A stretch of 64,000 bases of DNA. Source: Nitrosospira briensis C-128 (GTDB lineage: Bacteria > Pseudomonadota > Gammaproteobacteria > Burkholderiales > Nitrosomonadaceae). The stretch is taken from the NCBI RefSeq assembly GCF_000619905.2, contig NZ_CP012371.1, forward strand, positions 1,612,001-1,676,000, in the 5' to 3' direction. The translations under genes and the position numbers were made by a program. Position 1 is the first letter of the stretch. Each line of letters opens with the position of its first letter. The notes under the pieces were generated by a model. The model worked only from the letters and a program-made list of their open reading frames with translations, was not told where the DNA came from and made no database searches. Positions 9,695-18,428 of this stretch are shown here, in pieces.

Positions 9695-10845
9695 GCAAAG
9701 ACCCGGTAATCATCATCGGCAGCGGTATCGGCGGTTACACCGTAGCCCGGGAATTTCGCAAGCTGGATGCGGAAACGCCTATCCTGATCATTTCCGCGGA
9801 TCATGGCGGATTTTACTCCAAGCCGATGCTTTCGAACGCGCTGGCAACGGGGAAGACGCCCGCGTCCATACTGAATGCCAGCGCCGAGAAAATGGCCGCG
9901 CAGCTCAAGATGACCATCCGGCCCTATAGCCGAGTGGCGGCCATTGATCCATCCAGTAAAACGATAACCTTGGAAGGTGGAGAGAAACTATCCTACAGCC
10001 AGCTCGTTCTGGCGTTGGGAGCTGATGCAATCCGGCTGCCGCTGGAAGGCAAGGGGACGGGAGACATTCTTTCCGTAAACGATCTCGATGACTACGAGCG
10101 TTTGCGGAATGTTCTGGAAGGAAAAAAAGAGGTGACTATCCTGGGTGCGGGCCTGATCGGTTGTGAATTCGCCAATGATCTGACCATGGCGGGTTACCGG
10201 GTACGCGTGATCGATATCAGCACACAACCTCTGGGTCGGCTGCTACCGCAAGCTGGCGGTGCCTTCATGCAACGCAGGCTGGAAGCAGCCGGTGTCGTTT
10301 TCCACTTGGGTGCGGCGACTCAATATGTGGAACGTGTACAAGAAAGCCTGCGCCTGACGCTCGCCAATGGAGAAATCATCCAGACGGATATCGTGCTTTC
10401 CGCTGTCGGGTTGCGTCCACGGACCGCACTGGCTCAAGCAGCCGGTATTGCGGTGAATCGCGGTATCTCGGTCAATCGCTCGCTGCAAACCTGTTATGAG
10501 GATATTTATGCTTTGGGCGACTGCGCCGAAGTGGAAGGTAGAGTATTGCCGTTCGTGATGCCGATCATGCATGCGGCGCGCGGACTCGCGGCGACGCTTG
10601 CCCAGACCCTGACACCAGTACGCTACCCTGCCATGCCCGTGCTGGTAAAGACACCGGCTTGTCCAACCGTGGTATCACCACCCGACGCAGGGAAACAGGG
10701 AGAGTGGCTGGTAGAGGAAGACGAAAACGGAGTCAAGGCCCTGTTTCAAAGTGTGGAAGGCGAACTGCTGGGATACGCGCTGCTGGGTGTTTCAACCAAG
10801 GAAAAGAATGCGCTTGCCGCGCAGTTGCCGGCAGTGATGGAATAA
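9691..10845 (+). CDS. rubB: Rubredoxin-NAD(+) reductase family FAD oxidoreductase
   Basis: This is a two-dinucleotide-binding flavoprotein of 384 residues. An N-terminal FAD motif 'IIIGSGIGGYTVAREF', a central NAD(P)H motif 'VTILGAGLIGCEFANDL' and the FAD-ribityl motif 'IYALGDCAEV' are all present. The 'DHGGFYSKPMLSNAL' segment is typical of the rubredoxin reductase group, which passes electrons from NAD(P)H to rubredoxin. No rubredoxin gene is adjacent; the small frame just upstream lacks cysteine knuckles. In an aerobe the likely role is electron supply for oxidative-stress or hydroxylation systems. The exact partner cannot be read from the window. Confidence 0.85.
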   Translation: MSKDPVIIIGSGIGGYTVAREFRKLDAETPILIISADHGGFYSKPMLSNALATGKTPASILNASAEKMAAQLKMTIRPYSRVAAIDPSSKTITLEGGEKLSYSQLVLALGADAIRLPLEGKGTGDILSVNDLDDYERLRNVLEGKKEVTILGAGLIGCEFANDLTMAGYRVRVIDISTQPLGRLLPQAGGAFMQRRLEAAGVVFHLGAATQYVERVQESLRLTLANGEIIQTDIVLSAVGLRPRTALAQAAGIAVNRGISVNRSLQTCYEDIYALGDCAEVEGRVLPFVMPIMHAARGLAATLAQTLTPVRYPAMPVLVKTPACPTVVSPPDAGKQGEWLVEEDENGVKALFQSVEGELLGYALLGVSTKEKNALAAQLPAVME

Positions 10846-10858
10846 CTCCGCCAATGTC

Positions 10859-10895
10859 GATTCGTCATTCCAAGCTTGACCTGGAATGACGAATC
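10859..10895. terminator. Bidirectional hairpin between convergent genes
   Basis: A perfect 13-bp stem (10859-10871 and 10883-10895) with an 11-base loop sits between the convergent reductase gene and the glycine-zipper gene at 10929. There is no clear U-tract. It resembles the common GTCATTCC-type extragenic palindromes, so it may be a repeat element acting as a terminator. Confidence 0.6.
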
Positions 10896-10928
10896 ATACT
10901 ATTTCCATCTCTCGCCGCGCTCGTACTA

Positions 10929-11543
10929 TCAGTAACCCTTCGAACGCATGCATGAAGCATAAGCCGCCTGATACTGCGCGTCGTGCGACTTGGTTTCGTT
11001 GAGTCCGTACAGGCTTCCTCCCGCCACACCTGTTATCCCACCGATGGCAGCTCCCTTCCCCGCGCCGCTGCCTCCACCTGCGATCGCACCGCCCGCCGCG
11101 CCTATCGCCGCACCGATAGCGGCGCCCAGCGCTGCGTTCTTGACCACTTCCTCGGTTTTGCTGTTCACCTGCTCAGTCGCATACTTATTGCACGCTTCCA
11201 TGACGGACTGCGAAGGGTACGCTGGTTGGGGAGGGTACCCCGCTGGCGGGGAATAGGATGGGGGTGGCGGGATAGCGCCCGAAGTGTTCCTGCTTGACTT
11301 CGCAACGCGGGTATTCCGCTGAGGCTCGACCGGCGCCACCTCTTCGGCCAGCTTCGCCGGCGTGCTCGATTTTGTCGAGTCTTCTACCCCAACGGTTGGA
11401 GACGCATCAACTGCCTCTTGAGAATCAGGCACCTCGGTCTTGGAATCTCGTCCCGTGACAAGCAGTGTGGCGGCAACGGTTGCGCCCACCAGCAGTATTC
11501 CAATCGTCGCGAATTTCCAATAATTAATGGATTCGTTTGACAT
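10929..11543 (-). CDS. Membrane-anchored glycine-zipper protein
   Basis: A 204-residue protein with an uncleaved-looking N-terminal membrane segment (about residues 11-30). A Thr/Pro-rich linker with 'IPPPPSYSPPAGYPP' follows, then a glycine-zipper stretch of GxxxG repeats ('GAAIGAAIGAAGGAIAGGG') and a Cys-containing tail 'YQAAYASCMRSKGY'. Glycine-zipper domains pack as membrane or envelope helices (Rickettsia 17-kDa antigen/Omp-like families). The tail motif is shared with the lipoprotein at 13433 ('YDNGYIQCMYGKGH'), so the two are related envelope proteins. Function unknown. Confidence 0.75.
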   Translation of the reverse strand: MSNESINYWKFATIGILLVGATVAATLLVTGRDSKTEVPDSQEAVDASPTVGVEDSTKSSTPAKLAEEVAPVEPQRNTRVAKSSRNTSGAIPPPPSYSPPAGYPPQPAYPSQSVMEACNKYATEQVNSKTEEVVKNAALGAAIGAAIGAAGGAIAGGGSGAGKGAAIGGITGVAGGSLYGLNETKSHDAQYQAAYASCMRSKGY

Positions 11544-11618
11544 CGTAGCTCCTTCTGAAATGTATTGCTTTTGTCCTTAATCTTCCTGCATCTATTCAAC
11601 CACCGCCTTCCCGCCTAC

Positions 11619-12023
11619 TCAGTGAGACCCGTGCTTGCCGCCTTTCCCATTTTTATTGCCATCACCGCTTTTGCCCTTGTTGTTCTTATCACTTTTGTCC
11701 TTTGCCGTATGTTCATGACCCTTGTGCTTACCTTCGCCATGATTTTGATCCTTGCCTCCCGCTTCATGCCCATGATGGTCCTGATTCCTCAAATCGGAAC
11801 GCTCCTGCCCCTTCGTTGCCCCGGAAGACCATTGCGCGTTCGAGTTTTCGGTACCCTGCTGACCCATGTGTTCGGATGCCATTCCCCCCGACTTCGCATG
11901 TTGACCAGCATCAGTCATTCCATGATGACCATCATGGTGCCCGCCGCCATTTTCCCGCGCTATCGCCGTATTGCCATATACCAGAACAATACCCACCAAC
12001 AATACCGACAAACCTTTATACAT
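11619..12023 (-). CDS. Secreted His- and Gly-rich protein
   Basis: A 134-residue protein with a signal peptide ('LSVLLVGIVLVYGNTAIA') and a mature chain dominated by His, Gly, Lys, Asp and Asn ('GGGHHDGHHGM', 'HGHEAGGKDQNHGEGKHKG'). No catalytic domain is visible. The composition suggests divalent-metal binding in the periplasm, and two other His-rich secreted proteins lie just to the right on the other strand. That role is inference from composition only. Confidence 0.65.
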   Translation of the reverse strand: MYKGLSVLLVGIVLVYGNTAIARENGGGHHDGHHGMTDAGQHAKSGGMASEHMGQQGTENSNAQWSSGATKGQERSDLRNQDHHGHEAGGKDQNHGEGKHKGHEHTAKDKSDKNNKGKSGDGNKNGKGGKHGSH

Positions 12024-12411
12024 GTCCGATCTCCTCTTGTGTTTATTAACTATTTATATTGATGACAGTTTTATCCGGCAATCGGCTCACGAATGCAGGA
12101 ATGTATCCTCTTCAAACTCATTTTCGATTCTTTCAATCTTTACTGACTTTGGTACCCCCTGACTATTGGACTAAAGTACAACCAGCAGTGCATGAGTAAT
12201 CAGAGCCGTCCATCTCGATTACCTATTCGCAATAACGCAGATCGGCTTCATCCGTTTACGTCGAATATTTATTTGTGAATTTTTTGTGAAGTTTATGTAA
12301 CTATACGACAACCGATTGCCTATTGATGCGTTATATCGATTAACGGCAATAAATTGCCTTGGCTGTGGTTCTTTATCAACTGTGATCCTCATCGAGGAAA
12401 TGGAGACTTTC
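12024..12411. other. Divergent intergenic region between His-rich genes
   Basis: This region separates the divergently transcribed His-rich genes and should hold both promoters. It is AT-rich around 12240-12310 (runs such as TTTGTGAATTTTTTGTGAAG). I see no gene, RNA or clear operator. Confidence 0.45.
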
Positions 12412-12756
12412 ATGACAAAAATAAAACTTGCCTGCATCGCTCTTATCATGCTTGGGATGGCCCCCGCCAGTTCAGTTTGGGCGGGAAGAGGCCATGGCCA
12501 CGGTCACAATAACCACGGCCACCACCGCAATCATCACGGCCATAATCACCATCACAACCATGGAGGGGGTAATGGAGGATATGGACTCGCAATAGGGATG
12601 GGATTGTTAGGTTATGGCCTGGGCTATCTGAGTAATAGAGCACCCTCCTATCCACCCCAATATGGCTATCCATCCGCTGGCTACGCACCGGGTTATGGAT
12701 ATGCTCCCGTTATCGTTCCTCCCGCACCGCCGGTTTATATCCAGCAGAGATGGTGA
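12412..12756 (+). CDS. Secreted His-rich protein, tandem copy 1
   Basis: The 114-residue product has a signal peptide ending near 'SSVWA'. A His cluster ('GHGHGHNNHGHHRNHHGHNH') is followed by a glycine-rich hydrophobic segment 'YGLAIGMGLLGYGLGYL' and a Tyr/Pro-rich tail. I chose ATG 12412 because GGAG at 12402 is well placed; a further upstream open start at 12316 has no ribosome site and would bury the signal peptide. It is a paralogue of the next gene, sharing the order signal peptide, His block, GLLGYGLGY and 'PPAPxVYIQQ'. Metal binding is a guess from composition. Confidence 0.75.
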   Translation: MTKIKLACIALIMLGMAPASSVWAGRGHGHGHNNHGHHRNHHGHNHHHNHGGGNGGYGLAIGMGLLGYGLGYLSNRAPSYPPQYGYPSAGYAPGYGYAPVIVPPAPPVYIQQRW

Positions 12757-12814
12757 TAAAGAGCGCTCGCTGTCGTTGATCAAACACAAACACTACTGGG
12801 GTATGGAGACGTAA

Positions 12815-13291
12815 ATGGGAAAAATGAAATTGATGTGCGCGGCACTTATGCTGCTCGGGTCGGTTCCATTAGCATCGGCGGGCAGAGGGCATGGTCACCA
12901 TGGCCATCACAATCACGGGCACCACCATCACCGCCATGGAGGAGGATATGGATTGGCGTTAGGAATGGGATTATTGGGCTATGGCCTGGGCTACTATGGT
13001 AACAGGGCGCCTTATTATCCACCTTCGTATGGCTACGGAAACCAATATAGCTATCCTCCTGTCGGGTACGCGCCTAATTACGGATATGCGCAGCCTTATG
13101 GGTATGCCCCGACCGTTGTGGCTCCCCCCGCTCCATCCGTTTACATTCAACAGCAGGAGGTCGTGCAGGTCCAACCACAGGCTCAAGCTGCCAACTATTG
13201 GCACTATTGCCGTGACCCGGAAGGGTATTATCCCTACGTGAAAAAATGCCCGGACGGGTGGCTGCAGGTCGCGCCCGAGCCCAGCCAATAA
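12815..13291 (+). CDS. Secreted His-rich protein, tandem copy 2
   Basis: This 158-residue paralogue of the previous gene begins 59 bases after it. It has a signal peptide (cleaved near 'PLASA'), the His block 'GRGHGHHGHHNHGHHHHRHG', the segment 'YGLALGMGLLGYGLGYYGN' and a Tyr/Pro-rich region. It carries an extra C-terminal module 'NYWHYCRDPEGYYPYVKKC' plus 'PDGWLQVAP', a motif common at the end of small exported proteins of proteobacteria. The first copy lacks this module. The pair likely arose by tandem duplication; envelope location and metal binding are inferred. Confidence 0.8.
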   Translation: MGKMKLMCAALMLLGSVPLASAGRGHGHHGHHNHGHHHHRHGGGYGLALGMGLLGYGLGYYGNRAPYYPPSYGYGNQYSYPPVGYAPNYGYAQPYGYAPTVVAPPAPSVYIQQQEVVQVQPQAQAANYWHYCRDPEGYYPYVKKCPDGWLQVAPEPSQ

Positions 13292-13432
13292 AACCTTAAT
13301 CCAGCAGTTGATCGCTTTTCGGCTCATTTGCCAACTAAGCGCTATGATGGAAAAGGATTTTTCATACTCCGTGAGCCTCACCTTTTTGGTGAGCTCGCTA
13401 CGAGGCGGATTTAAGTTAAAGGTACTGCCAAG

Positions 13433-14014
13433 ATGCGCAAAATACCTGGATTATTCGCTCTGCTCGTCACATTCGTGCTCGTCGGTTGTACGAGCATCCC
13501 GACAGGGCCCAGCCTGATGGCGTTGCCAGGCTCCGGCAGAAGCTTCGAGCAATTTCGCTACGACGATTACTATTGCAGGGAATTCGCTAATGAACAAGTC
13601 GGTGGCATGGATCCGAATCAGGCATCGATATCCAGTGGAGCAGGCAGCGCCGCGATAGGAGCGGCGCTAGGGGCAGCGGCAGGCGCGGCCTTGGGCGGCG
13701 GACGCGGCGCAGCTATCGGGGCCGGCACCGGTCTGGTGGCTGGAGGCCTGGCTGGAACGCGTACCGCCGGGGCCTCGGGATACGCCAGCCAACAGCGCTA
13801 CGACAATGGCTACATACAATGCATGTATGGAAAAGGCCATCGCGTCCCCGTACAGGGCCAGGTCACCAATGACCCATATACAAATGGCGGCAGCCAATAC
13901 ATGGATACACCTTACCCATCTTATCCCCCGGCCAGAAGCATACGGCGGAGTTCGGTAGTTCCGCCTCCTCCGCCACCGCCTCCGGGCATCCCTCCGCCGC
14001 CGCCCCCGCGCTAA
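13433..14014 (+). CDS. Glycine-zipper lipoprotein with polyproline tail
   Basis: A 193-residue lipoprotein: the signal peptide ends in the lipobox 'LVGC' and mature Cys. A domain with 'FRYDDYYCREFANEQVGG' follows, then a glycine zipper ('GAALGAAAGAALGGGRGAAI') and 'YDNGYIQCMYGKGHRVPV'. The C-terminus is almost pure proline ('PPPPPPPPGIPPPPPPR'). It resembles surface-antigen-type glycine-zipper lipoproteins and shares motifs with the gene at 10929. It may span the periplasm with the Pro tail; no function is known. Confidence 0.8.
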   Translation: MRKIPGLFALLVTFVLVGCTSIPTGPSLMALPGSGRSFEQFRYDDYYCREFANEQVGGMDPNQASISSGAGSAAIGAALGAAAGAALGGGRGAAIGAGTGLVAGGLAGTRTAGASGYASQQRYDNGYIQCMYGKGHRVPVQGQVTNDPYTNGGSQYMDTPYPSYPPARSIRRSSVVPPPPPPPPGIPPPPPPR

Positions 14015-14105
14015 AGCTGCATTACCCTGGATCAGGGGAAGCTGAACGGGTTTTGCAACACCCCATTTTCCCGGCAAACCGCCGGGAATTTGCTTTAATG
14101 AGGGT

Positions 14106-14810
14106 ATGAAACGCCGCTTCGCTTTTGGCGCACTCCTGTTTTGCTGCTGTGTTTTCCCGTCCCAAGGCGGGGAATTCGAAGGATCGCGCCATAAAATGAT
14201 GGAGGAGGTGCTGGCCACATCCGGCAATTTTCCTCCGAGTTCCAGTGTCATGGCGGCAATGGAAAAAGTGCAGCGCCATCGATTCGTGTCTGCCTGGCTA
14301 ACTCCTTTTGCCTATCTCAATCGCCCTCTCCCCATCGGCTACGGCCAGACGATTTCGCAGCCCCTCATCGTCGCACGCATGACCGATCTGCTGAAAGTCA
14401 AGAAGGATGACAAAGTACTGGAGATCGGCACCGGCTCAGGCTATCAGGCGGCTGTTCTTGCGGAAATAGCCGGCTCGGTTTACACCATTGAAATCATAGA
14501 ACCGCTGGGAAAACAAGCGGGCGAGCGGTTGAAATCCCTTGGCTACGACAACATAAAAACAAAAGTGGGCGACGGTTACTACGGCTGGCCGGAAGCGGCA
14601 CCGTTCGACGCAATTATGGTGACGGCTGCCGCAAGCCATGTGCCACCCCCTCTGCTCAAGCAGCTAAAACCGGGCGGACGCATGGTGATCCCGCTCGGTA
14701 CGCATTTTATGACCCAATATTTGATGCTGGTGGAGAAACAGGCGGACGGCTCGGTGACGACCCACCAAATCGTGCCGGTCAGTTTCGTTCCGCTTGTCGG
14801 CGGACATTAG
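14106..14810 (+). CDS. pcm: Exported protein-L-isoaspartate O-methyltransferase
   Basis: PIMT methylates L-isoaspartyl residues in damaged proteins with S-adenosylmethionine. The 234-residue protein has the family motifs 'RHRFVSAW', 'PIGYGQTISQPLIVARMTDL', SAM motif I 'VLEIGTGSGYQAAVLAEIA', 'VGDGYYGWPEAAPFDAIMVT' and 'LKPGGRMVIPLG'. It starts with a signal-like peptide ('FAFGALLFCCCVFPSQGG'), so an exported form is likely, unlike cytosolic E. coli Pcm. The next gene starts two bases after its stop codon, so the two are translationally linked. Confidence 0.93.
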   Translation: MKRRFAFGALLFCCCVFPSQGGEFEGSRHKMMEEVLATSGNFPPSSSVMAAMEKVQRHRFVSAWLTPFAYLNRPLPIGYGQTISQPLIVARMTDLLKVKKDDKVLEIGTGSGYQAAVLAEIAGSVYTIEIIEPLGKQAGERLKSLGYDNIKTKVGDGYYGWPEAAPFDAIMVTAAASHVPPPLLKQLKPGGRMVIPLGTHFMTQYLMLVEKQADGSVTTHQIVPVSFVPLVGGH

Positions 14811-14812
14811 CC

Positions 14813-17236
14813 GTGAATGCGCCACGCCCACCATTTGTTGCCATCGGGCTGCTCTCTGCTTGTGTGCTGGCGTATGAAGTGTTGCTGACGCGCCTGTTCA
14901 GCATCGTGCTGTGGCATCACTTCGCCTATATGATCATCAGCGCGGCAATGCTGGGCTATGGGGCGAGCGGAACGGCGCTAACGTTGCTGAAGAAAAAAAT
15001 CATTCCACACGTTGGAACAGTCTATGTCATGGCTGCCGCAGGGATGGCTTTTCTGATGCCTGCAGCGTTTCTGCTGACGCAACAGGTTCCGTTCAATCCG
15101 CTTGAACTGCTGTGGGATAAAACACAGCTAGCCAAGCTGCTCGCCATTTATCTGCTGATGATGCTGCCCTTCTTTTGTGGAGGGTTGGGTATCGGCCTCG
15201 TCTTGTGGCACTTCGGCAAGGAAGCAGGCCGCATCTATGCCTTTGATATCCTGGGCGCGGGGGTGGGCAGCCTGGGCGTTATCGGCGTGCTGTTTCTCGT
15301 TCCACCGAACAAGGTGCTCATCGTCCTCACGGTGCTGGCCCTGCTGGCTGCCGCTGTCGCCATCATCGAGCTGAAAGTGCGGCCGAAATGGCTGGCGGGC
15401 GTGTTTGCAGGGCTGGCCTCCCTGGTGGTTGTAGCGCTGCCCGGCGACTGGTTGCAAGTGCACATTTCGCCCTACAAGGACCTGAGCCAGACATTGAATA
15501 TTGCCGGAGCAAAGGTGATCGAACAACGTTCCAGCCCGCTGGGACAGATCACGGTAGTGGAAAACACCCGTATCCCCTTCCGCCATGCGCCGGGGATGAG
15601 TCTCAACGCAACGGACGAGCCACCGCCCCAGTTGGGCGTGTTCGTGGATGGAGAAGGGCCGTCCGTGTTGACACGGTTTGATGGCAACCTGGCACCGCTG
15701 GCCTACCTCGACCAGTTTACGTCAGCACTGCCTTACCATGTGCTGGCACAGCCGCATGTACGGCCACGGGTACTAGTGCTGGGCGCAGGCGCCGGCAGCG
15801 ACGTGTTGCAGGCGCTCTACTTCCGCGCAGCGTCTGTCGATGCAGTAGAACTCGATCGCAACGTCATCGATTTGGTTCGGCAACGCTTCCATGACTTTGC
15901 CGGTGACCTTTATGCCCAGCCTGGGGTACACGTGCACGAAGGCGAAGCGCGCGGCTTCGCCAACGCCAGCCGGGAGCACTACGACCTTGTGCAGGTGGCG
16001 TTGCTGGATTCATTTGGTGTCGCCTCGGCAGGACTTTACGGCCTGAGCGAAAGCTATATCTACACGGTGGAGGCACTTCAGACCTACCTGAACCGCCTCA
16101 GACCCGGCGGCATATTGGCGGTTACGCGCTGGCTGACCTTGCCGCCGCGCGATGCGCTGAAGCTGTTTGCCACAGCAACGCTCGCTTTGGAGCGGAACGG
16201 CGTGCCCGATCCTGGCAAGCGACTGGTGATGATACGCGGCTGGAAAACCGTTACCTTGCTGGTAAAAAACAGCGATTTCACAGCGAGTGAAATCGTGGTG
16301 ATCAAGGAATTCAGCCGCAAGCGCTCTTTCGACGTAGCCTACTATCCGGGAATGCACACCGACGAGGCAAACCGTTACAACATTTTGGTGCAACCCTATT
16401 TCTTCGAGGGCGCTGTCGCACTGCTCGGTCCGCAGCGGCAGAACTTCATAGACCGATACAAATTCTATATCGAACCGGCAACTGATGACCGGCCTTTTTT
16501 TTTCCATTTCTTCAAGTGGGAAGCTGCCGCTGAATTATTCGCTTTGCGCGAGCAGGGCGGCATGCCGCTTCTCGACTGGAGTTATCCGCTTCTGGTGGCG
16601 GCTCTGGTACAGGCATTTGTCGTCAGCGTTCTGCTGATCCTGGCGCCGCTGGCGATATCGCGATGCAGGCATACATTGCCCAACGGGCGGGTAGCCCTGT
16701 ACTTCCTCGCCATCGGCCTGGCTTTCATGTTCATCGAGATCGCCTTCATCCAGAAATTTGTGCTGTTCCTGGCTCATCCGCTATATGCCGTGGCGGTCGT
16801 GCTGTGCGCGTTCCTGGTTTTTGCGGCAGTAGGAAGCTGGCTTGCCGGACGGTGGCAGAAGCAGGTGACGGGCACCAGCCATCTGATCGTGGCTGTAATG
16901 GTCATGGCCGCGTTATCGCTACTCTATCTCGCTATCCTGCCGGGCCTGTTCCAGGCGCTCATCCATTTGCCGGACATGGCGAAGATAGCGATTTCAGTGT
17001 TGCTGATCGCGCCCCTGGCGGTATGCATGGGAATGCCTTTTCCCACGGGTATGATGCGGCTGGCGTCCATTGCCCAAAATGCTATTCCGTGGGCGTGGGC
17101 GATCAATGGTTTTGCCTCGGTGGTCGGGGCCGTCCTCGCTACGTTGTTGGCCATTCACCTTGGTTTTGCCGTGGTGATTCTGTTGGCTGTCGTGATCTAC
17201 GGCCTGGCCGCTGTTGCGCTGCGGGGGTTTGCTTGA
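14813..17236 (+). CDS. Membrane-embedded spermidine-synthase-like methyltransferase-fold protein
   Basis: An 807-residue polytopic protein starting at GTG 14813. About six membrane segments come first (residues 8-220). A soluble Rossmann-type domain follows, with 'RVLVLGAGAGSDVLQALYF', acidic 'VDAVELDRNVIDLV' and 'YDLVQVALLDSFGVASAGLY', as in spermidine synthases. About seven more membrane segments end the protein. Related multi-pass proteins are annotated 'spermidine synthase' without proof. Here the spermidine-synthase Asp is replaced in the 'ALLDSFG' region, so the substrate is open. Tight coupling to exported PIMT suggests an envelope role. Confidence 0.8.
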   Translation: MNAPRPPFVAIGLLSACVLAYEVLLTRLFSIVLWHHFAYMIISAAMLGYGASGTALTLLKKKIIPHVGTVYVMAAAGMAFLMPAAFLLTQQVPFNPLELLWDKTQLAKLLAIYLLMMLPFFCGGLGIGLVLWHFGKEAGRIYAFDILGAGVGSLGVIGVLFLVPPNKVLIVLTVLALLAAAVAIIELKVRPKWLAGVFAGLASLVVVALPGDWLQVHISPYKDLSQTLNIAGAKVIEQRSSPLGQITVVENTRIPFRHAPGMSLNATDEPPPQLGVFVDGEGPSVLTRFDGNLAPLAYLDQFTSALPYHVLAQPHVRPRVLVLGAGAGSDVLQALYFRAASVDAVELDRNVIDLVRQRFHDFAGDLYAQPGVHVHEGEARGFANASREHYDLVQVALLDSFGVASAGLYGLSESYIYTVEALQTYLNRLRPGGILAVTRWLTLPPRDALKLFATATLALERNGVPDPGKRLVMIRGWKTVTLLVKNSDFTASEIVVIKEFSRKRSFDVAYYPGMHTDEANRYNILVQPYFFEGAVALLGPQRQNFIDRYKFYIEPATDDRPFFFHFFKWEAAAELFALREQGGMPLLDWSYPLLVAALVQAFVVSVLLILAPLAISRCRHTLPNGRVALYFLAIGLAFMFIEIAFIQKFVLFLAHPLYAVAVVLCAFLVFAAVGSWLAGRWQKQVTGTSHLIVAVMVMAALSLLYLAILPGLFQALIHLPDMAKIAISVLLIAPLAVCMGMPFPTGMMRLASIAQNAIPWAWAINGFASVVGAVLATLLAIHLGFAVVILLAVVIYGLAAVALRGFA

Positions 17237-17406
17237 GCGAGCGATTCATCCCTTTGAGCGAGATCCGGGAGACACAGTTGAGCAGGGTAGGGGATATTGG
17301 GTTGTTATGAACCCTGCTCAGCCTGGAAGGCTAAGCAGGGCAGGGTGAAGGAAACTATCTTTTGTTATCTCGAAATCGGAAGCTCGAATACGTGCTGATT
17401 TATAAG
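17237..17406. other. Intergenic segment with stem-loop
   Basis: After the membrane protein gene there is an imperfect 12-bp stem-loop (arms 17312-17323 and 17329-17340, one mismatch, loop TGGAA). It lacks a U-tract and is at best a weak terminator. The tRNA-like fragment begins just to its right. Confidence 0.4.
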
Positions 17407-17450
17407 TGGATCATGAGCGGTTCGAACGCTCGACCCGCGAATCAAGATTT
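17398..17450 (-). pseudogene. 3' half of a decayed tRNA-Lys
   Basis: Read on the minus strand this matches the 3' half of the intact tRNA-Lys at 26644-26719, from the anticodon loop through the T arm to the acceptor end. The core TGAGCGGTTCGAACGCTCGA is identical. Most of the other differences are transitions, and TTTAT beyond the CCA end is also shared. The 5' half is absent, so it cannot be a functional tRNA. The orientation matches the intact gene 9.3 kb to the right, as expected for the attachment-site duplicate of an old tRNA-integrated element. Confidence 0.75.
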
Positions 17451-17585
17451 CTCAGTGAATAAGATGCAATATCACAACAGAACCAGCAATGCCTTCACAG
17501 CGTTAACCGGTTATCACTATCGCAAGTTGTCGTGTGTTTTTTCCGGTCATTTCTTTGCCAATACGACAGATGCCCTGCGAGAGAA

Positions 17586-18407
17586 TTAGCGTGATTTGAT
17601 GTTCCCATTTTCGTCCGAAATAACGACGTCTACCCGACGATTCAATTGTCGGCCTGCCTGGGTGTTGTTACTGGCGACTGGAAAGCTTTTCCCATAACCG
17701 CGCGTTGTGATGCGAGTGGAATCAATGCCCATATTCATCAAGGTATCGCGGACCGCATTGGCGCGCCGTTCAGAAAGCTGCTGATTATAGTTCTCGCTCC
17801 CTGTGCTGTCTGTGAACCCCTCAATAGCAACGTTGCGTTGGGGATTCTGTTTGAGAACGTCAGCAAGTTTTTGCAACTCTCGAACGCCACCCGATTTGAG
17901 CTCCGCATGATTAGTATCGAACAGCACATCGCCGAGAGTAATGACCGTACCCCGGTCTGATTTTTTTGCATTCAGTTCTTTGAGCTGCGATTCAAGTGTG
18001 CTTGCCCGCATTTCGGCACTCTGTGCCTGCTGCTGAGCCTTTTCCGCCTCTTCTGTTCTCGCAGAAAGGCGAATTTTATTGCGCTCGGCATCGGCGGCGG
18101 ACACATCTGCTTCAGCAGCTTTGCGCTTTGCGGTTTCCTGCGCTATTGAAACTTGCTGTTGTGCCAGATAAGCCAGATGATCCACTTTGGCAGCATCTTT
18201 TCCTTTCTTCCAGGCGTTGTCGGCTTGTGCCAACGTGTCGCCTGCCTGCTTCAGTTCCAAAGGCGCGAGATTGGTAACTTCAGGGTCGCTCTGGGCACTG
18301 CGATAGCTGCTACGAGCGCTATCCAGAAGTGCGTTTGGTGTCGAGCCGCAACCCGCCAGCGCTGCGATAACCATAAACGAGATGGTTAAATAGCCATTTT
18401 TCTTCAT
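17586..18407 (-). CDS. OmpA-family lipoprotein with DUF4398 region
   Basis: A 273-residue lipoprotein: the signal peptide ends in lipobox 'LAGC'. Residues 25-150 form a DUF4398-type helical region with a long Ala/Glu/Gln coiled coil. The C-terminal 110 residues are an OmpA peptidoglycan-binding domain ('LFDTNHAELKSGG', 'IEGFTDSTGSENYNQQLSER', 'ITTRGYGKSFPVASN'). It should tether the outer membrane to peptidoglycan. The next gene in the same direction upstream (18429) is a smaller DUF4398 lipoprotein 21 bases away, so the two probably work together. Confidence 0.88.
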   Translation of the reverse strand: MKKNGYLTISFMVIAALAGCGSTPNALLDSARSSYRSAQSDPEVTNLAPLELKQAGDTLAQADNAWKKGKDAAKVDHLAYLAQQQVSIAQETAKRKAAEADVSAADAERNKIRLSARTEEAEKAQQQAQSAEMRASTLESQLKELNAKKSDRGTVITLGDVLFDTNHAELKSGGVRELQKLADVLKQNPQRNVAIEGFTDSTGSENYNQQLSERRANAVRDTLMNMGIDSTRITTRGYGKSFPVASNNTQAGRQLNRRVDVVISDENGNIKSR

Positions 18408-18428
18408 GAGCGTATCTCCTCCAGGTAA

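Noticed and set aside
17398-17450. A functional tRNA-Lys at 17.4 kb
   Set aside because: Only the 3' half is present; the D arm and 5' acceptor strand are missing.
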